Of a stretch of DNA of 64,000 nucleotides, positions 17,250-24,832 are shown piece by piece (the stretch's first letter is position 1; each line of letters begins with the position of its first letter). The notes under the pieces were generated by a model. The model was not told the origin of the DNA and did not search any database. It saw nothing but the letters and a program-made list of their open reading frames with translations. Position numbers and translations under genes: made by a program. This stretch comes from Psychrobacillus sp044762655 (lineage in GTDB: Bacteria; Bacillota; Bacilli; Bacillales_A; Planococcaceae). The stretch is taken from contig NZ_JBIWER010000002.1 in assembly GCF_044762655.1 (NCBI RefSeq), forward strand, positions 434,001 to 498,000, in the 5' to 3' direction.

Positions 17250-18146
17250 ATGTCAGATGAGCATTTAATTCATATCGTTAAATTTTCTCCAGATACAGCA
17301 CCGATTGGTCATGTACATCTTCTTCATGGCATGGAAGAGCATATCAGTCGTTATGAAGATTTCGCTACCTTTTTAATGTCCAAAGGATTTGTCGTTACTG
17401 GCCACGATCACCGTGGGCATGGTTTGACAGCTGAAAAAAATGGGCAATTTGGATATTTTGCAGATAAGTTAGGGTTCGAACGAGTAACGGAGGACGTACG
17501 TGAAGTATTAATACATGTTCGTGAAAATTTGGGAGATATTCCACTTATTTTATTCGGTCACAGTATGGGATCATTTGTTGCACGTAGATATATGCAGAAG
17601 TATAGTGATTCTTTGACCGAAGTCGTCCTTTCTGGAACTACCTTTAGTCCAGGGTTAATGGGAGACGCGGGTAAACTAATCGGCAGGTTTACTTCGGCTG
17701 TAAAAAGTCCGACAGCTAAAGCTGCTTTGTTGAATAGCATGGCTTTTGGTGGGTTTAATAAACAAATAACCAATCCTAAAACACCTTTTGACTGGCTTTC
17801 AACAGATGAAAAAGAAGTCCAAAAATATATAGAGGATCCGCATTGTGGGATAATCCCAACGAATCGATTCTTTATAGACCTTTTTGACGGATTAAAAATA
17901 ATTCACCAGACTAAAAAAAACAATCATATAAAAAAAGATTTACCCGTTCTAGTAATTAGTGGCGCCAAGGATCCTGTCGGTAAGCAAGGGAAAGACATCT
18001 TCAAAGTCGCGAATGGTCTTAAAAGTGTTGGAATGACCAATGTAACTGTACATTTAGTAGAGGATGCAAGGCACGAAATTCTAAACGAGGTCAACAAGCT
18101 TCAATCATATGAAATAATTGCAAATTGGATGATAGATAATGCATAA
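17250..18146 (+). CDS. Alpha/beta hydrolase, monoacylglycerol lipase / lysophospholipase type
   Basis: A 298-residue serine hydrolase of the YtpA/monoglyceride-lipase group. HLLHGMEEHISRYEDFA and HDHRGHGLT form the oxyanion region. The nucleophile serine is in GHSMGSFVARR near residue 107, the acid is probably in VISGAKDPVGKQGKD, and the histidine is in DARHEILNE. AGAAGG precedes ATG 17250. It lies 25 bases after glpD and overlaps miaA by eight bases, so it is part of the same long transcript. Release of glycerol from acylglycerols would feed GlpK and GlpD; that link is inferred from position. Confidence 0.88.
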   Translation: MSDEHLIHIVKFSPDTAPIGHVHLLHGMEEHISRYEDFATFLMSKGFVVTGHDHRGHGLTAEKNGQFGYFADKLGFERVTEDVREVLIHVRENLGDIPLILFGHSMGSFVARRYMQKYSDSLTEVVLSGTTFSPGLMGDAGKLIGRFTSAVKSPTAKAALLNSMAFGGFNKQITNPKTPFDWLSTDEKEVQKYIEDPHCGIIPTNRFFIDLFDGLKIIHQTKKNNHIKKDLPVLVISGAKDPVGKQGKDIFKVANGLKSVGMTNVTVHLVEDARHEILNEVNKLQSYEIIANWMIDNA

Positions 18147-19059
18147 AATAGCAAGCGTAATTGCGATAGTCGGACCAACGGCTGTTGGGAAAACAGCTTT
18201 AAGTATTCAATTGGCTAAAGCGTTTAATGGTGAAATTATTAATGGAGACTCAATGCAGGTATATCGAGAACTCCATATTGGAACGGCAAAGATTACACAA
18301 GAGGAAATGGAAGGTATTCCTCATCACTTACTAGATATTAAAGATCCAACTGAAAGCTTTTCCGTTGCGGAATATCAAAAACTCGTACGAGGTAAAATTG
18401 AAGAAATTACATCAAGAGGTAAACTTCCGATTATCGTTGGAGGAACTGGGCTTTATATTCAATCTGTTTTATATGACTTTAGATTTACGGAACAACCGAA
18501 TCGTGATGAGAATAGACTTGCGGAATTAGAAAGAATGACACCTGATAGTTTATTTGAACGGTTGAATTCGTTGGATCCAAAGGCGGCAAAGAAAATTCAT
18601 CCTAATAATGTGCAGCGTGTGATTCGCGCAATTGAAAGAGTAGAGCTTACTGGGAAACAAAAGAATGATATAGAGCAAAACCAAGGCCAAGAAAAAGTCT
18701 ATCATCACTATATTATTGGCCTGTCCATTGATCGTGAACAGTTATATGGTCGTATAAATCACCGAGTAGACATTATGCTAGAAAAAGGACTTTTAGAGGA
18801 AGTAAAAACACTTTATAGTAAGGGTATTCGAGATGTTCAATCAATCCAGGCAATCGGCTATAAGGAATTATATGCCTACTTGGATGGAAATGTTTCCTTT
18901 GAAGACGCAATTGATCAACTTAAGCAAAACTCTCGAAGGTATGCCAAAAGACAGTTAACGTATTTTAGAAACAAAATGGACATTCATTGGTATAATCCGT
19001 TTACTGATGCCGAAAGAATAATAAAAGAAATTAATGAATTTATGCAGGAAAATGAATAA
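18139..19059 (+). CDS. miaA: tRNA dimethylallyltransferase
   Basis: A 306-residue MiaA, which adds a dimethylallyl group to A37 of tRNAs that read codons starting with U. The P-loop is GPTAVGKTALS near residue 12, followed by INGDSMQVYRELHIGTAK, which binds the tRNA and substrate. The later block SIQAIGYKELYAYLDG and the C-terminal RQLTYFRNK are typical. ATG 18139 lies within the end of the hydrolase gene. hfq follows, the usual partner in bacteria. Confidence 0.98.
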   Translation: MHKIASVIAIVGPTAVGKTALSIQLAKAFNGEIINGDSMQVYRELHIGTAKITQEEMEGIPHHLLDIKDPTESFSVAEYQKLVRGKIEEITSRGKLPIIVGGTGLYIQSVLYDFRFTEQPNRDENRLAELERMTPDSLFERLNSLDPKAAKKIHPNNVQRVIRAIERVELTGKQKNDIEQNQGQEKVYHHYIIGLSIDREQLYGRINHRVDIMLEKGLLEEVKTLYSKGIRDVQSIQAIGYKELYAYLDGNVSFEDAIDQLKQNSRRYAKRQLTYFRNKMDIHWYNPFTDAERIIKEINEFMQENE

Positions 19060-19122
19060 TTAAAGCGAATACTAACAACGTAGTATGTTTTTAACATGCA
19101 AATTGTAAATGGGGGTATTGGG

Positions 19123-19344
19123 ATGAAACCTACGAATATTCAAGATTTATATTTAAATCAGCTGAGAAAAAACGATATTTTCGTAACCGTATTTTTATTG
19201 AATGGTTTCCAGTTAAAGGGGTTAGTGAAGTCATACGATAACTTTACTGTACTGTTCGAATCGGATGGTAGACAACAGTTGATTTACAAACATGCAATTT
19301 CAACATTTGCTCCTTCTAAACCAGTAAAGCTAACAGAAGAATAA
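19123..19344 (+). CDS. hfq: RNA chaperone Hfq
   Basis: A 73-residue Sm-like protein that forms hexamers and binds small RNAs. The Sm1 part is NDIFVTVFLLNGFQLKG with SYDNFTVLF, and the Sm2 part is QQLIYKHAISTF, with the YKHAI signature at the uridine-binding pore. The start at 19123 is set by a G-rich ribosome site (GGGGGTATTGGG); an in-frame ATG 27 bases upstream would add nine non-family residues. No clear terminator follows. Confidence 0.97.
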   Translation: MKPTNIQDLYLNQLRKNDIFVTVFLLNGFQLKGLVKSYDNFTVLFESDGRQQLIYKHAISTFAPSKPVKLTEE

Positions 19345-19354
19345 TATGGAATGT

Positions 19355-19383
19355 TTGACAGATGGAAACGCTCCTATTATGAT
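19355..19383 (+). promoter_or_regulatory. SigA-type promoter for the rhodanese gene
   Basis: TTGACA at 19355-19360 and TATGAT at 19378-19383 are separated by 17 bases. The start codon of the rhodanese gene lies 36 bases past the -10. It suggests the gene is transcribed apart from miaA-hfq. Confidence 0.75.
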
Positions 19384-19418
19384 TTTATAGAATATACGCA
19401 GGAATTGGAGAGTTTAAT

Positions 19419-19718
19419 ATGAATGTTATTACAACAGAACAGCTGTTACAAAAATTAGACGCAGGTGAAGAAATCAGTATCATCGATGTACGTGAAAGTG
19501 ATGAAGTGGCTAATGGGATTATACCTGGAGCAAAGCATATTGCATTAGGGCTAATTGAGAGCAGTATGGAACAGCTTGATAAATCAGTTCCTCATTACAT
19601 AGTATGTAAAGCAGGTGGCCGTAGTGCAATGGCCTGTGAAATTCTAGAGGAAAATGGCTATGACGTAACGAATATTGCTGGCGGTATGATGGACTGGAAC
19701 GGCGAGGTACAGTTTTAA
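19419..19718 (+). CDS. Rhodanese-like domain protein
   Basis: A single-domain sulfurtransferase of 99 residues. The active-site loop is CKAGGRS with the catalytic cysteine near residue 66; the fold signatures ISIIDVRESDEVANGIIPGAKHI and NIAGGMMDWNGEVQF are complete. Proteins of this size carry persulfide sulfur in thiolation or detoxification; the partner is not evident. ATG 19419 follows GGAATTGGAGAG. It has its own promoter and terminator. Confidence 0.92.
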   Translation: MNVITTEQLLQKLDAGEEISIIDVRESDEVANGIIPGAKHIALGLIESSMEQLDKSVPHYIVCKAGGRSAMACEILEENGYDVTNIAGGMMDWNGEVQF

Positions 19719-19740
19719 CTTTATTCAATATAGACAAAGG

Positions 19741-19774
19741 GCTAATTTCAATTTTGAGATTAGTCTTTTCTATT
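19741..19774 (+). terminator. Terminator after the rhodanese gene
   Basis: CTAAT-T-TCAA pairs with TTGA-G-ATTAG, then CTTTTC. The stem has an internal mismatch, so strength is moderate. Confidence 0.65.
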
Positions 19775-19801
19775 TGTAATTTGAAATTAGGAGAATATAA
19801 C

Positions 19802-21052
19802 ATGACATTTACAACAACATTATCAAAAGAAATATTGGAGCTTGCTGAACAGGTTGAAACTAAAATAGCATCTCACCATAAACTTGTTGAAAAAATTGCT
19901 TTTTTAAATCAGCAAAAAGTAATTCAAGCATTTAAGGAACATGGAGTTAGCGATCATCATTTTCATCCGTCATTTGGATATGGCTATGATGATGAAGGTC
20001 GAGATACATTAGAAAAGGTATATGCAACGACATTTGGATCAGAATCAGCGCTTGTACGTCCTCAAATTATTTCGGGAACGCATGCGATTTCTACTAGTTT
20101 GTTTGGGGTACTAAGACCAAATGATGAACTACTTTATATAACGGGTAAACCTTATGATACGTTGCAGTCAATTGTAAGTGGAGGAGAAAAGGATACGGGG
20201 TCGCTTGCTGACTTCGGTATTACTTATAAACATGTAGAATTATTGGAAAACGGGGACATCAATTGGGATGCGGTAAAAAAGGTTGTGAAAAGCAGCACGA
20301 AAGTAATTGCCATCCAACGTTCAAAGGGATACGCAGTACGTCCTTCCTTTACAATTGATCAAATCAAACAAATGGTTATAGAAATAAGAAGTATTAAAGA
20401 GGATGCTATTATTTTTGTAGACAATTGCTATGGAGAATTTGTAGAAGAATTGGAGCCGACGGATGTAGGGGTAGATTTAATGGCTGGTTCACTGATCAAA
20501 AATCCTGGTGGTGGTCTTGCTAAAATAGGCGGCTATATTGCGGGTAAAGAGGAATTTGTCACAAAATGTGCTTACCGAATGACTTCTCCGGGTATAGGAG
20601 CAGAGGCGGGAGCTTCTTTACATGCATTGATGGATATGTACCAAGGATTTTTTCTTGCTCCCCATGTTGTATCCCAGGCAGTAAAGGGAGCTATTTTTAC
20701 TTCAGCTTTATTGGAGCAGGTTGGTATGACTACAGAGCCGCACTATACGGAACCTCGCACAGATTTAATCCAGTCCGTTTCTTTCCAAACTGCAGATCAA
20801 ATGATTCAATTTTGCCAGGCTATACAAATGCACTCCCCTGTTAATGCGCGGTTTATGCCTGAACCAGCATATATGCCAGGTTATGAGGATGATGTTATCA
20901 TGGCCGCTGGAACATTCGTACAAGGATCGAGTATGGAACTAACAGCAGACGGACCAATTCGTCCTCCTTATACAGCCTTTATCCAAGGTGGTTTAACGTA
21001 TGAACATGTGAAATATGCCATTTTAGGAGCAGTTCAAACGATAAAACAATAA
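19802..21052 (+). CDS. YnbB-like PLP enzyme (methionine gamma-lyase family / aluminium resistance protein)
   Basis: A 416-residue fold-type I PLP enzyme, as found downstream of hfq in B. subtilis (YnbB). Recognisable blocks are HFHPSFGYGYDDEGRDTLE near residue 50, the conserved QIISGTHAIS, and the PLP-lysine region GSLIKNPGGGLAKIGGYIAG. The label aluminium resistance is historical and the true substrate is unproven. ATG 19802 follows TTAGGAG; a TTG 48 bases upstream lies inside the preceding terminator region and is not favoured. A perfect terminator follows, so it is monocistronic. Confidence 0.9.
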   Translation: MTFTTTLSKEILELAEQVETKIASHHKLVEKIAFLNQQKVIQAFKEHGVSDHHFHPSFGYGYDDEGRDTLEKVYATTFGSESALVRPQIISGTHAISTSLFGVLRPNDELLYITGKPYDTLQSIVSGGEKDTGSLADFGITYKHVELLENGDINWDAVKKVVKSSTKVIAIQRSKGYAVRPSFTIDQIKQMVIEIRSIKEDAIIFVDNCYGEFVEELEPTDVGVDLMAGSLIKNPGGGLAKIGGYIAGKEEFVTKCAYRMTSPGIGAEAGASLHALMDMYQGFFLAPHVVSQAVKGAIFTSALLEQVGMTTEPHYTEPRTDLIQSVSFQTADQMIQFCQAIQMHSPVNARFMPEPAYMPGYEDDVIMAAGTFVQGSSMELTADGPIRPPYTAFIQGGLTYEHVKYAILGAVQTIKQ

Positions 21053-21059
21053 AAAAGAT

Positions 21060-21096
21060 AAAACCATTTCTATGTCATAAGAAATGGTTTTGTTTA
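21060..21096 (+). terminator. Terminator after the YnbB-like gene
   Basis: AAAACCATTTCT and AGAAATGGTTTT form a perfect 12-pair stem with an eight-base loop and a T-rich tail. Confidence 0.9.
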
Positions 21097-21108
21097 ATCG
21101 AAAAATGT

Positions 21109-21159
21109 TGTTAGGTTTCCTAACATAGCCTTGACACGTTAGTTAACATGACATATAAT
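21109..21159 (+). promoter_or_regulatory. glnRA promoter with two GlnR operators
   Basis: TTGACA (21131-21136) and TATAAT (21154-21159) are 17 bases apart. Operator 1, TGTTAGGTTTCCTAACA (21109-21125), matches TGTNAN7TNACA exactly and sits just upstream of the -35. Operator 2, TGACACGTTAGTTAACA (21132-21148), has one mismatch and covers the -35 and spacer. GlnR, activated by feedback-inhibited glutamine synthetase, is expected to block this promoter when nitrogen is plentiful. Confidence 0.93.
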
Positions 21160-21188
21160 AAATGTATAACCTACAAGGGGGTGTAGTA

Positions 21189-21572
21189 ATGGAAAAGGAA
21201 TGGAGACGTTCGATGCCATTACTTTCAATGAATATCGTTATGCAGCTGACTGGATTGACAGCTAGGCAAATCCGTTACTATGAAGAGCAAGAACTGGTTC
21301 ACCCTGCACGAACTGAAGGTAAGCAGCGCATGTTTTCGTTAGATGATATTGATATATTGTTGGAAATCAAGGATTTATTGAAAACAGGTGTTAATATCGC
21401 AGGAATTAAACAAATCTTTGAGTTGAAAAATAGTCCTGCGGTTACAAAAGATGTTCGAAAAGTCATTTCGGACATAGAATTACGAGCAATTGTGAAAGAA
21501 GAGATGAAATTAGCTCAAAGGCATCAACGAGCTTCTTTGCGACAAGGGGACCTATCTCGGTTCTATCGATAA
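21189..21572 (+). CDS. glnR: MerR-family repressor GlnR
   Basis: A 127-residue nitrogen repressor. The MerR-type winged helix is at the N-terminus (MNIVMQLTGLTARQIRYYEE and HPARTEGKQRMFSLDDID). The C-terminal tail RHQRASLRQGDLSRFYR is the part that in B. subtilis senses glutamine synthetase and relieves autoinhibition. ATG 21189 follows AAGGGGGTG. glnA lies 37 bases downstream in the same operon, and both are under the two operators upstream of glnR. Confidence 0.98.
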   Translation: MEKEWRRSMPLLSMNIVMQLTGLTARQIRYYEEQELVHPARTEGKQRMFSLDDIDILLEIKDLLKTGVNIAGIKQIFELKNSPAVTKDVRKVISDIELRAIVKEEMKLAQRHQRASLRQGDLSRFYR

Positions 21573-21609
21573 TCGAGGTTCATATATAAACTTTTAGGAG
21601 AGTGGAAAA

Positions 21610-22944
21610 ATGAGCAAGTATACTAAGGAAGATATCAAAAAATTAGTGACTGAACACGAGGTGAATTTTATTCGTCTTCAATTTACAGACATACTAGGAA
21701 CTATTAAAAACGTTGAAATCCCAGTTAGTCAGCTCGATAAAGCTCTCGATAACAAAATGATGTTCGACGGATCTTCTATTGAAGGATTTGTACGAATTGA
21801 AGAGTCTGATATGTACTTAGTTCCAGATTTAAATACATGGGTAGTATTCCCTTGGATTACAGGTAAAGGGAAAGTAGCCCGTTTAATCTGTGATGTAAAT
21901 AAAGCTGATGGAACTCCGTTTGCAGGAGACCCACGTAGTAATTTAAAACGAATCTTAAAAGAAATGGAAGAGTTAGGATTTACAAGCTTTAACTTAGGAC
22001 CTGAACCTGAATTCTTCTTATTTAAATTAGATGCTCAAGGCGAGCCAACACTTGAATTGAATGATCATGGTGGTTACTTTGACTTAGCGCCTATGGATTT
22101 AGGAGAAAACTGTCGTCGTGATATCGTACTAGAACTAGAAGAGATGGGCTTTGAAATTGAAGCATCTCATCATGAGGTTGCTCCAGGTCAACATGAAATT
22201 GACTTTAAATATGCTGATGCAGTAACAGCATGTGACAATATTCAAACGTTCAAACTTGTAGTTAAAACAATTGCACGAAAACACGGCTTGCATGCGACAT
22301 TCATGCCAAAACCATTGTTTGGTGTAAATGGATCAGGAATGCACTTTAATGTATCTCTATTTAATGGAAATGAAAACGCATTTTACGATGAGTCAACAGA
22401 AATTGGTTTAAGTGAAACAGCTATGCAATTTATGGCTGGTGTATTGAAGCATGTTCAAAGCTTTACTGCGATTACAAATCCATTGGTAAACTCATATAAA
22501 CGTCTTGTACCTGGATACGAAGCACCTTGTTATGTGGCATGGTCAGGACAAAACAGAAGTCCATTAATCCGTATTCCTTCTTCAAGAGGGGTAAGTACGC
22601 GTATTGAAGTTCGTTCAGTAGATCCAGCAGCGAATCCATATCTTGCAATGGCTGTAATTCTACAAGCTGGGTTAGATGGAATTAAAAATAAACTAACCCC
22701 ACCACCAGCTGTGGACCGTAATATTTATGTAATGTCAGAAGAAGAACGTATCGAAAACGGAATCCATAACCTGCCACCAACTTTACATGCAGCTGTACAA
22801 GAATTAGGTAAAAGTGAAACTATTCGCGGCGCACTTGGAGAACATATTTATGCAAACTTTGTAGAAGCTAAAGAAATTGAATGGGATATGTTCCGTACAG
22901 CTGTACATCCGTGGGAACGTGAACAATATCTAAAAATGTACTAA
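21610..22944 (+). CDS. glnA: Glutamine synthetase, type I-alpha
   Basis: A 444-residue glutamine synthetase, which makes glutamine from glutamate, ammonia and ATP and acts as the nitrogen sensor for GlnR. The family blocks are present: FDGSSIEGFVRIEESDM near residues 53-69, GPEPEFFLFK with metal-binding glutamates, the ATP-binding KPLFGVNGSGMHFN, NRSPLIRIP, and EWDMFRTAVHPWEREQYL at the end. Length fits the GSI-alpha class, which is controlled by feedback and not by adenylylation. TAGGAGAG precedes ATG 21610. Confidence 0.99.
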   Translation: MSKYTKEDIKKLVTEHEVNFIRLQFTDILGTIKNVEIPVSQLDKALDNKMMFDGSSIEGFVRIEESDMYLVPDLNTWVVFPWITGKGKVARLICDVNKADGTPFAGDPRSNLKRILKEMEELGFTSFNLGPEPEFFLFKLDAQGEPTLELNDHGGYFDLAPMDLGENCRRDIVLELEEMGFEIEASHHEVAPGQHEIDFKYADAVTACDNIQTFKLVVKTIARKHGLHATFMPKPLFGVNGSGMHFNVSLFNGNENAFYDESTEIGLSETAMQFMAGVLKHVQSFTAITNPLVNSYKRLVPGYEAPCYVAWSGQNRSPLIRIPSSRGVSTRIEVRSVDPAANPYLAMAVILQAGLDGIKNKLTPPPAVDRNIYVMSEEERIENGIHNLPPTLHAAVQELGKSETIRGALGEHIYANFVEAKEIEWDMFRTAVHPWEREQYLKMY

Positions 22945-22976
22945 TATTGATTTGACGGGGTTATTTGACTAAAATA

Positions 22977-23024
22977 ATGGGGTGCTTAAAGCGAAATAAT
23001 TCTGCAAAATTATCCGCACCCCAT
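22977..23024. repeat. Long inverted repeat downstream of glnA
   Basis: ATGGGGTGC (22977-22985) and GCACCCCAT (23016-23024) are perfect complements, and an inner ATAATT/AATTAT pair extends the fold. There is no T-run on either side, so it is not a classic terminator. It lies between glnA and the second integrase remnant and may be part of the lost element. Confidence 0.6.
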
Positions 23025-23052
23025 TTCACCCCGAAAAGAGAGTAAAAAAATA

Positions 23053-23380
23053 TTATTTAAAAACATCGTTCAGTCGTGAGTTGACTCGTTCGGTGTTTTT
23101 CTTTTTTATTTTGCATGAGACGTGAGCATATACATCAGCTGTTATTTGATAATTATCATGACCCTGTTGTTTTTGGATATATTTAATGTCAGTTTCGGCT
23201 TCCATCATTAATACTACATAGGTGAGGCGTACTGAATGAATTGGTAAAGGCTTTAATTATGCCGTCTTTTCTGCAAGTTACAAGATGAAAGTTAAAACTC
23301 TATTTATGGTGATTGTTTTATCCTTAAAATTTATATCTGTACACTGTAAAGCTGCCGCTTCACCTTTTTCATTCTAGTTT
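23053..23380 (-). pseudogene. Decayed phage-type tyrosine integrase (second remnant)
   Basis: The minus strand reads EKGEAAALQCTDINFKDKTI, an integrase core segment, then RVLTFIL, two in-frame stops, and then LPIHSVRLTYVVLMMEAETD followed by IKYIQKQQGHDNYQITADVY and AHVSCKIKKK, ending at TAA 23055-23053. The arginine of the H-x-x-R box, the GH box and the catalytic tyrosine are visible, but stop codons and lost residues make it non-functional. It is a different copy from the remnant at 1.6-2.0 kb. The rest of the 22.9-23.6 kb gap shows no other gene. Confidence 0.85.
23061..23108 (+). terminator. Terminator, probably for glnRA
   Basis: AAACATCG pairs with CGGTGTTT (G-T pairs included), with an inner AGTC/GACT stem, and leads into a T-rich run (GTTTTTCTTTTTT). 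It lies inside the last codons of the integrase remnant, about 120 bases past glnA. Confidence 0.65.
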
Positions 23381-23591
23381 AAATTTAGGTTTTAAAAAAT
23401 ATTCCATAAATATAACCGTATTGGTAAGCATGAGTTAGAACTGGGAGAAATTCTGCCTACATTTTGACACAACAAGTAGCTTCTAAGTTGATTAGTGCAG
23501 ATCGTACAAACATTAATTGAAAGTACACGATGTTTTCGTTACAATTATATATATCTGAATAATTTAAATATTACGAACGAAGGGGGAAAAA

Positions 23592-24800
23592 ATGGGGATC
23601 TTAAGTGGTTTGAAAATATTAGATTTTTCTACTTTGTTACCTGGTCCATTTGCAACGATGATGCTCGCTGATATGGGAGCAGAAGTATTGAAAATAGAAT
23701 CTCCAAATCGAGAGGATTTATTAAAATATGATGGCCCAATGGACGGAGAAGTATCAGCTACTTTTGCTCACTTAAATAGATCTAAGCGTTCATTGGCATT
23801 AGATTTAAAGCGGGCAGAATCGATAGAAATCGTCTACCAATTAATAAAAGAATATGATATTGTCGTAGAACAATTCCGACCAGGTGTAATGCATAAACTG
23901 GGAATTGGATATGAAAAGCTAAAAGAAATAAATCCAGCTATTATTTTCTGCTCTATTACTGGTTATGGACAAACAGGTCCTCTTCGCAATCAGGCTGGTC
24001 ATGATATTAACTATTTATCTTTAGCAGGTGTTTCCAGTTATTCTTTTCGAAAAGGTCAAACGCCTGTGCCTGCTGGTGTACAAGTAGCAGATCTTGCAGG
24101 AGGTTCGATGCCAGCTGTCATTGGAATATTAGCTGCTGTGTATAATCGACAAAAAACTAGTGAAGGTCAGCATATTGATATTAGTTTGACGGATGTATCG
24201 TTTTCTTTAAATGCTTTGTATGGACCTAGTTTTTTAGTTGGCGGAATCGAACCGACTGCTGAATCTTTACTGTTAAACGGTGGCTCTTTTTATGATTATT
24301 ATGAAACGAGAGACAATCGTTATATATCTGTAGGAAGCTTGGAACCTCAGTTTCAAAAAATGCTTTGTGAATTACTTGGAGATCCTGGTTTGTTCAAACT
24401 TAGTAGTAGTGAGAATCGAGTAGATCAATTAGCGTTTAAAGAAAAGCTCATAAAAACTTTTAAAGAAAAGACATTGGATGAATGGAATAGTATTCTTAAA
24501 AATGGATTTAATGGCTGTGTGGAGCCGGTTTTAAATTTTTCAGAAGCTGTAGAACATCCGCATATAAAGGCAAGAGAGCTAGTAGTTTCTGTACCAAAAT
24601 ATGATGAAGGTATACAAAAACAAATTGCTTTTCCTATTAAGTTTTCAACACAACCAGGCGAGTACCGTTTTGCGGGGGTGCAAACGGGAACGCATACTAA
24701 TGAAATCTTGGAAGAACTGGGTTTTGATAGTGAGACGATTAAATCACTTAAAGAAAAAGGCATTTTCGGTTCGATTAAACAAATAGAAAACTCAAAATAA
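23592..24800 (+). CDS. CaiB/BaiF-type CoA transferase (family III)
   Basis: A 402-residue class III CoA transferase, which moves CoA between organic acids through an aspartyl-CoA intermediate. The first block SGLKILDFSTLLPGPFATMM and LKRAESIEIVYQLI are typical, as is GYGQTGPLRNQAGHDINY. The likely catalytic aspartate is in VQVADLAGGSMPAVIG near residue 171. GAAGGGGG precedes ATG 23592. The next gene, an acyl-CoA synthetase, begins 32 bases later, so both probably activate a carboxylic acid; the acid is not known. Confidence 0.92.
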   Translation: MGILSGLKILDFSTLLPGPFATMMLADMGAEVLKIESPNREDLLKYDGPMDGEVSATFAHLNRSKRSLALDLKRAESIEIVYQLIKEYDIVVEQFRPGVMHKLGIGYEKLKEINPAIIFCSITGYGQTGPLRNQAGHDINYLSLAGVSSYSFRKGQTPVPAGVQVADLAGGSMPAVIGILAAVYNRQKTSEGQHIDISLTDVSFSLNALYGPSFLVGGIEPTAESLLLNGGSFYDYYETRDNRYISVGSLEPQFQKMLCELLGDPGLFKLSSSENRVDQLAFKEKLIKTFKEKTLDEWNSILKNGFNGCVEPVLNFSEAVEHPHIKARELVVSVPKYDEGIQKQIAFPIKFSTQPGEYRFAGVQTGTHTNEILEELGFDSETIKSLKEKGIFGSIKQIENSK

Positions 24801-24832
24801 CAAATTAGTCTACTAAAGGGGAGTTGGTTAGA

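Noticed and set aside
24425..24763. 112-codon minus-strand frame within the CoA transferase gene
   Set aside because: Antisense to a well-conserved enzyme; no start signals.
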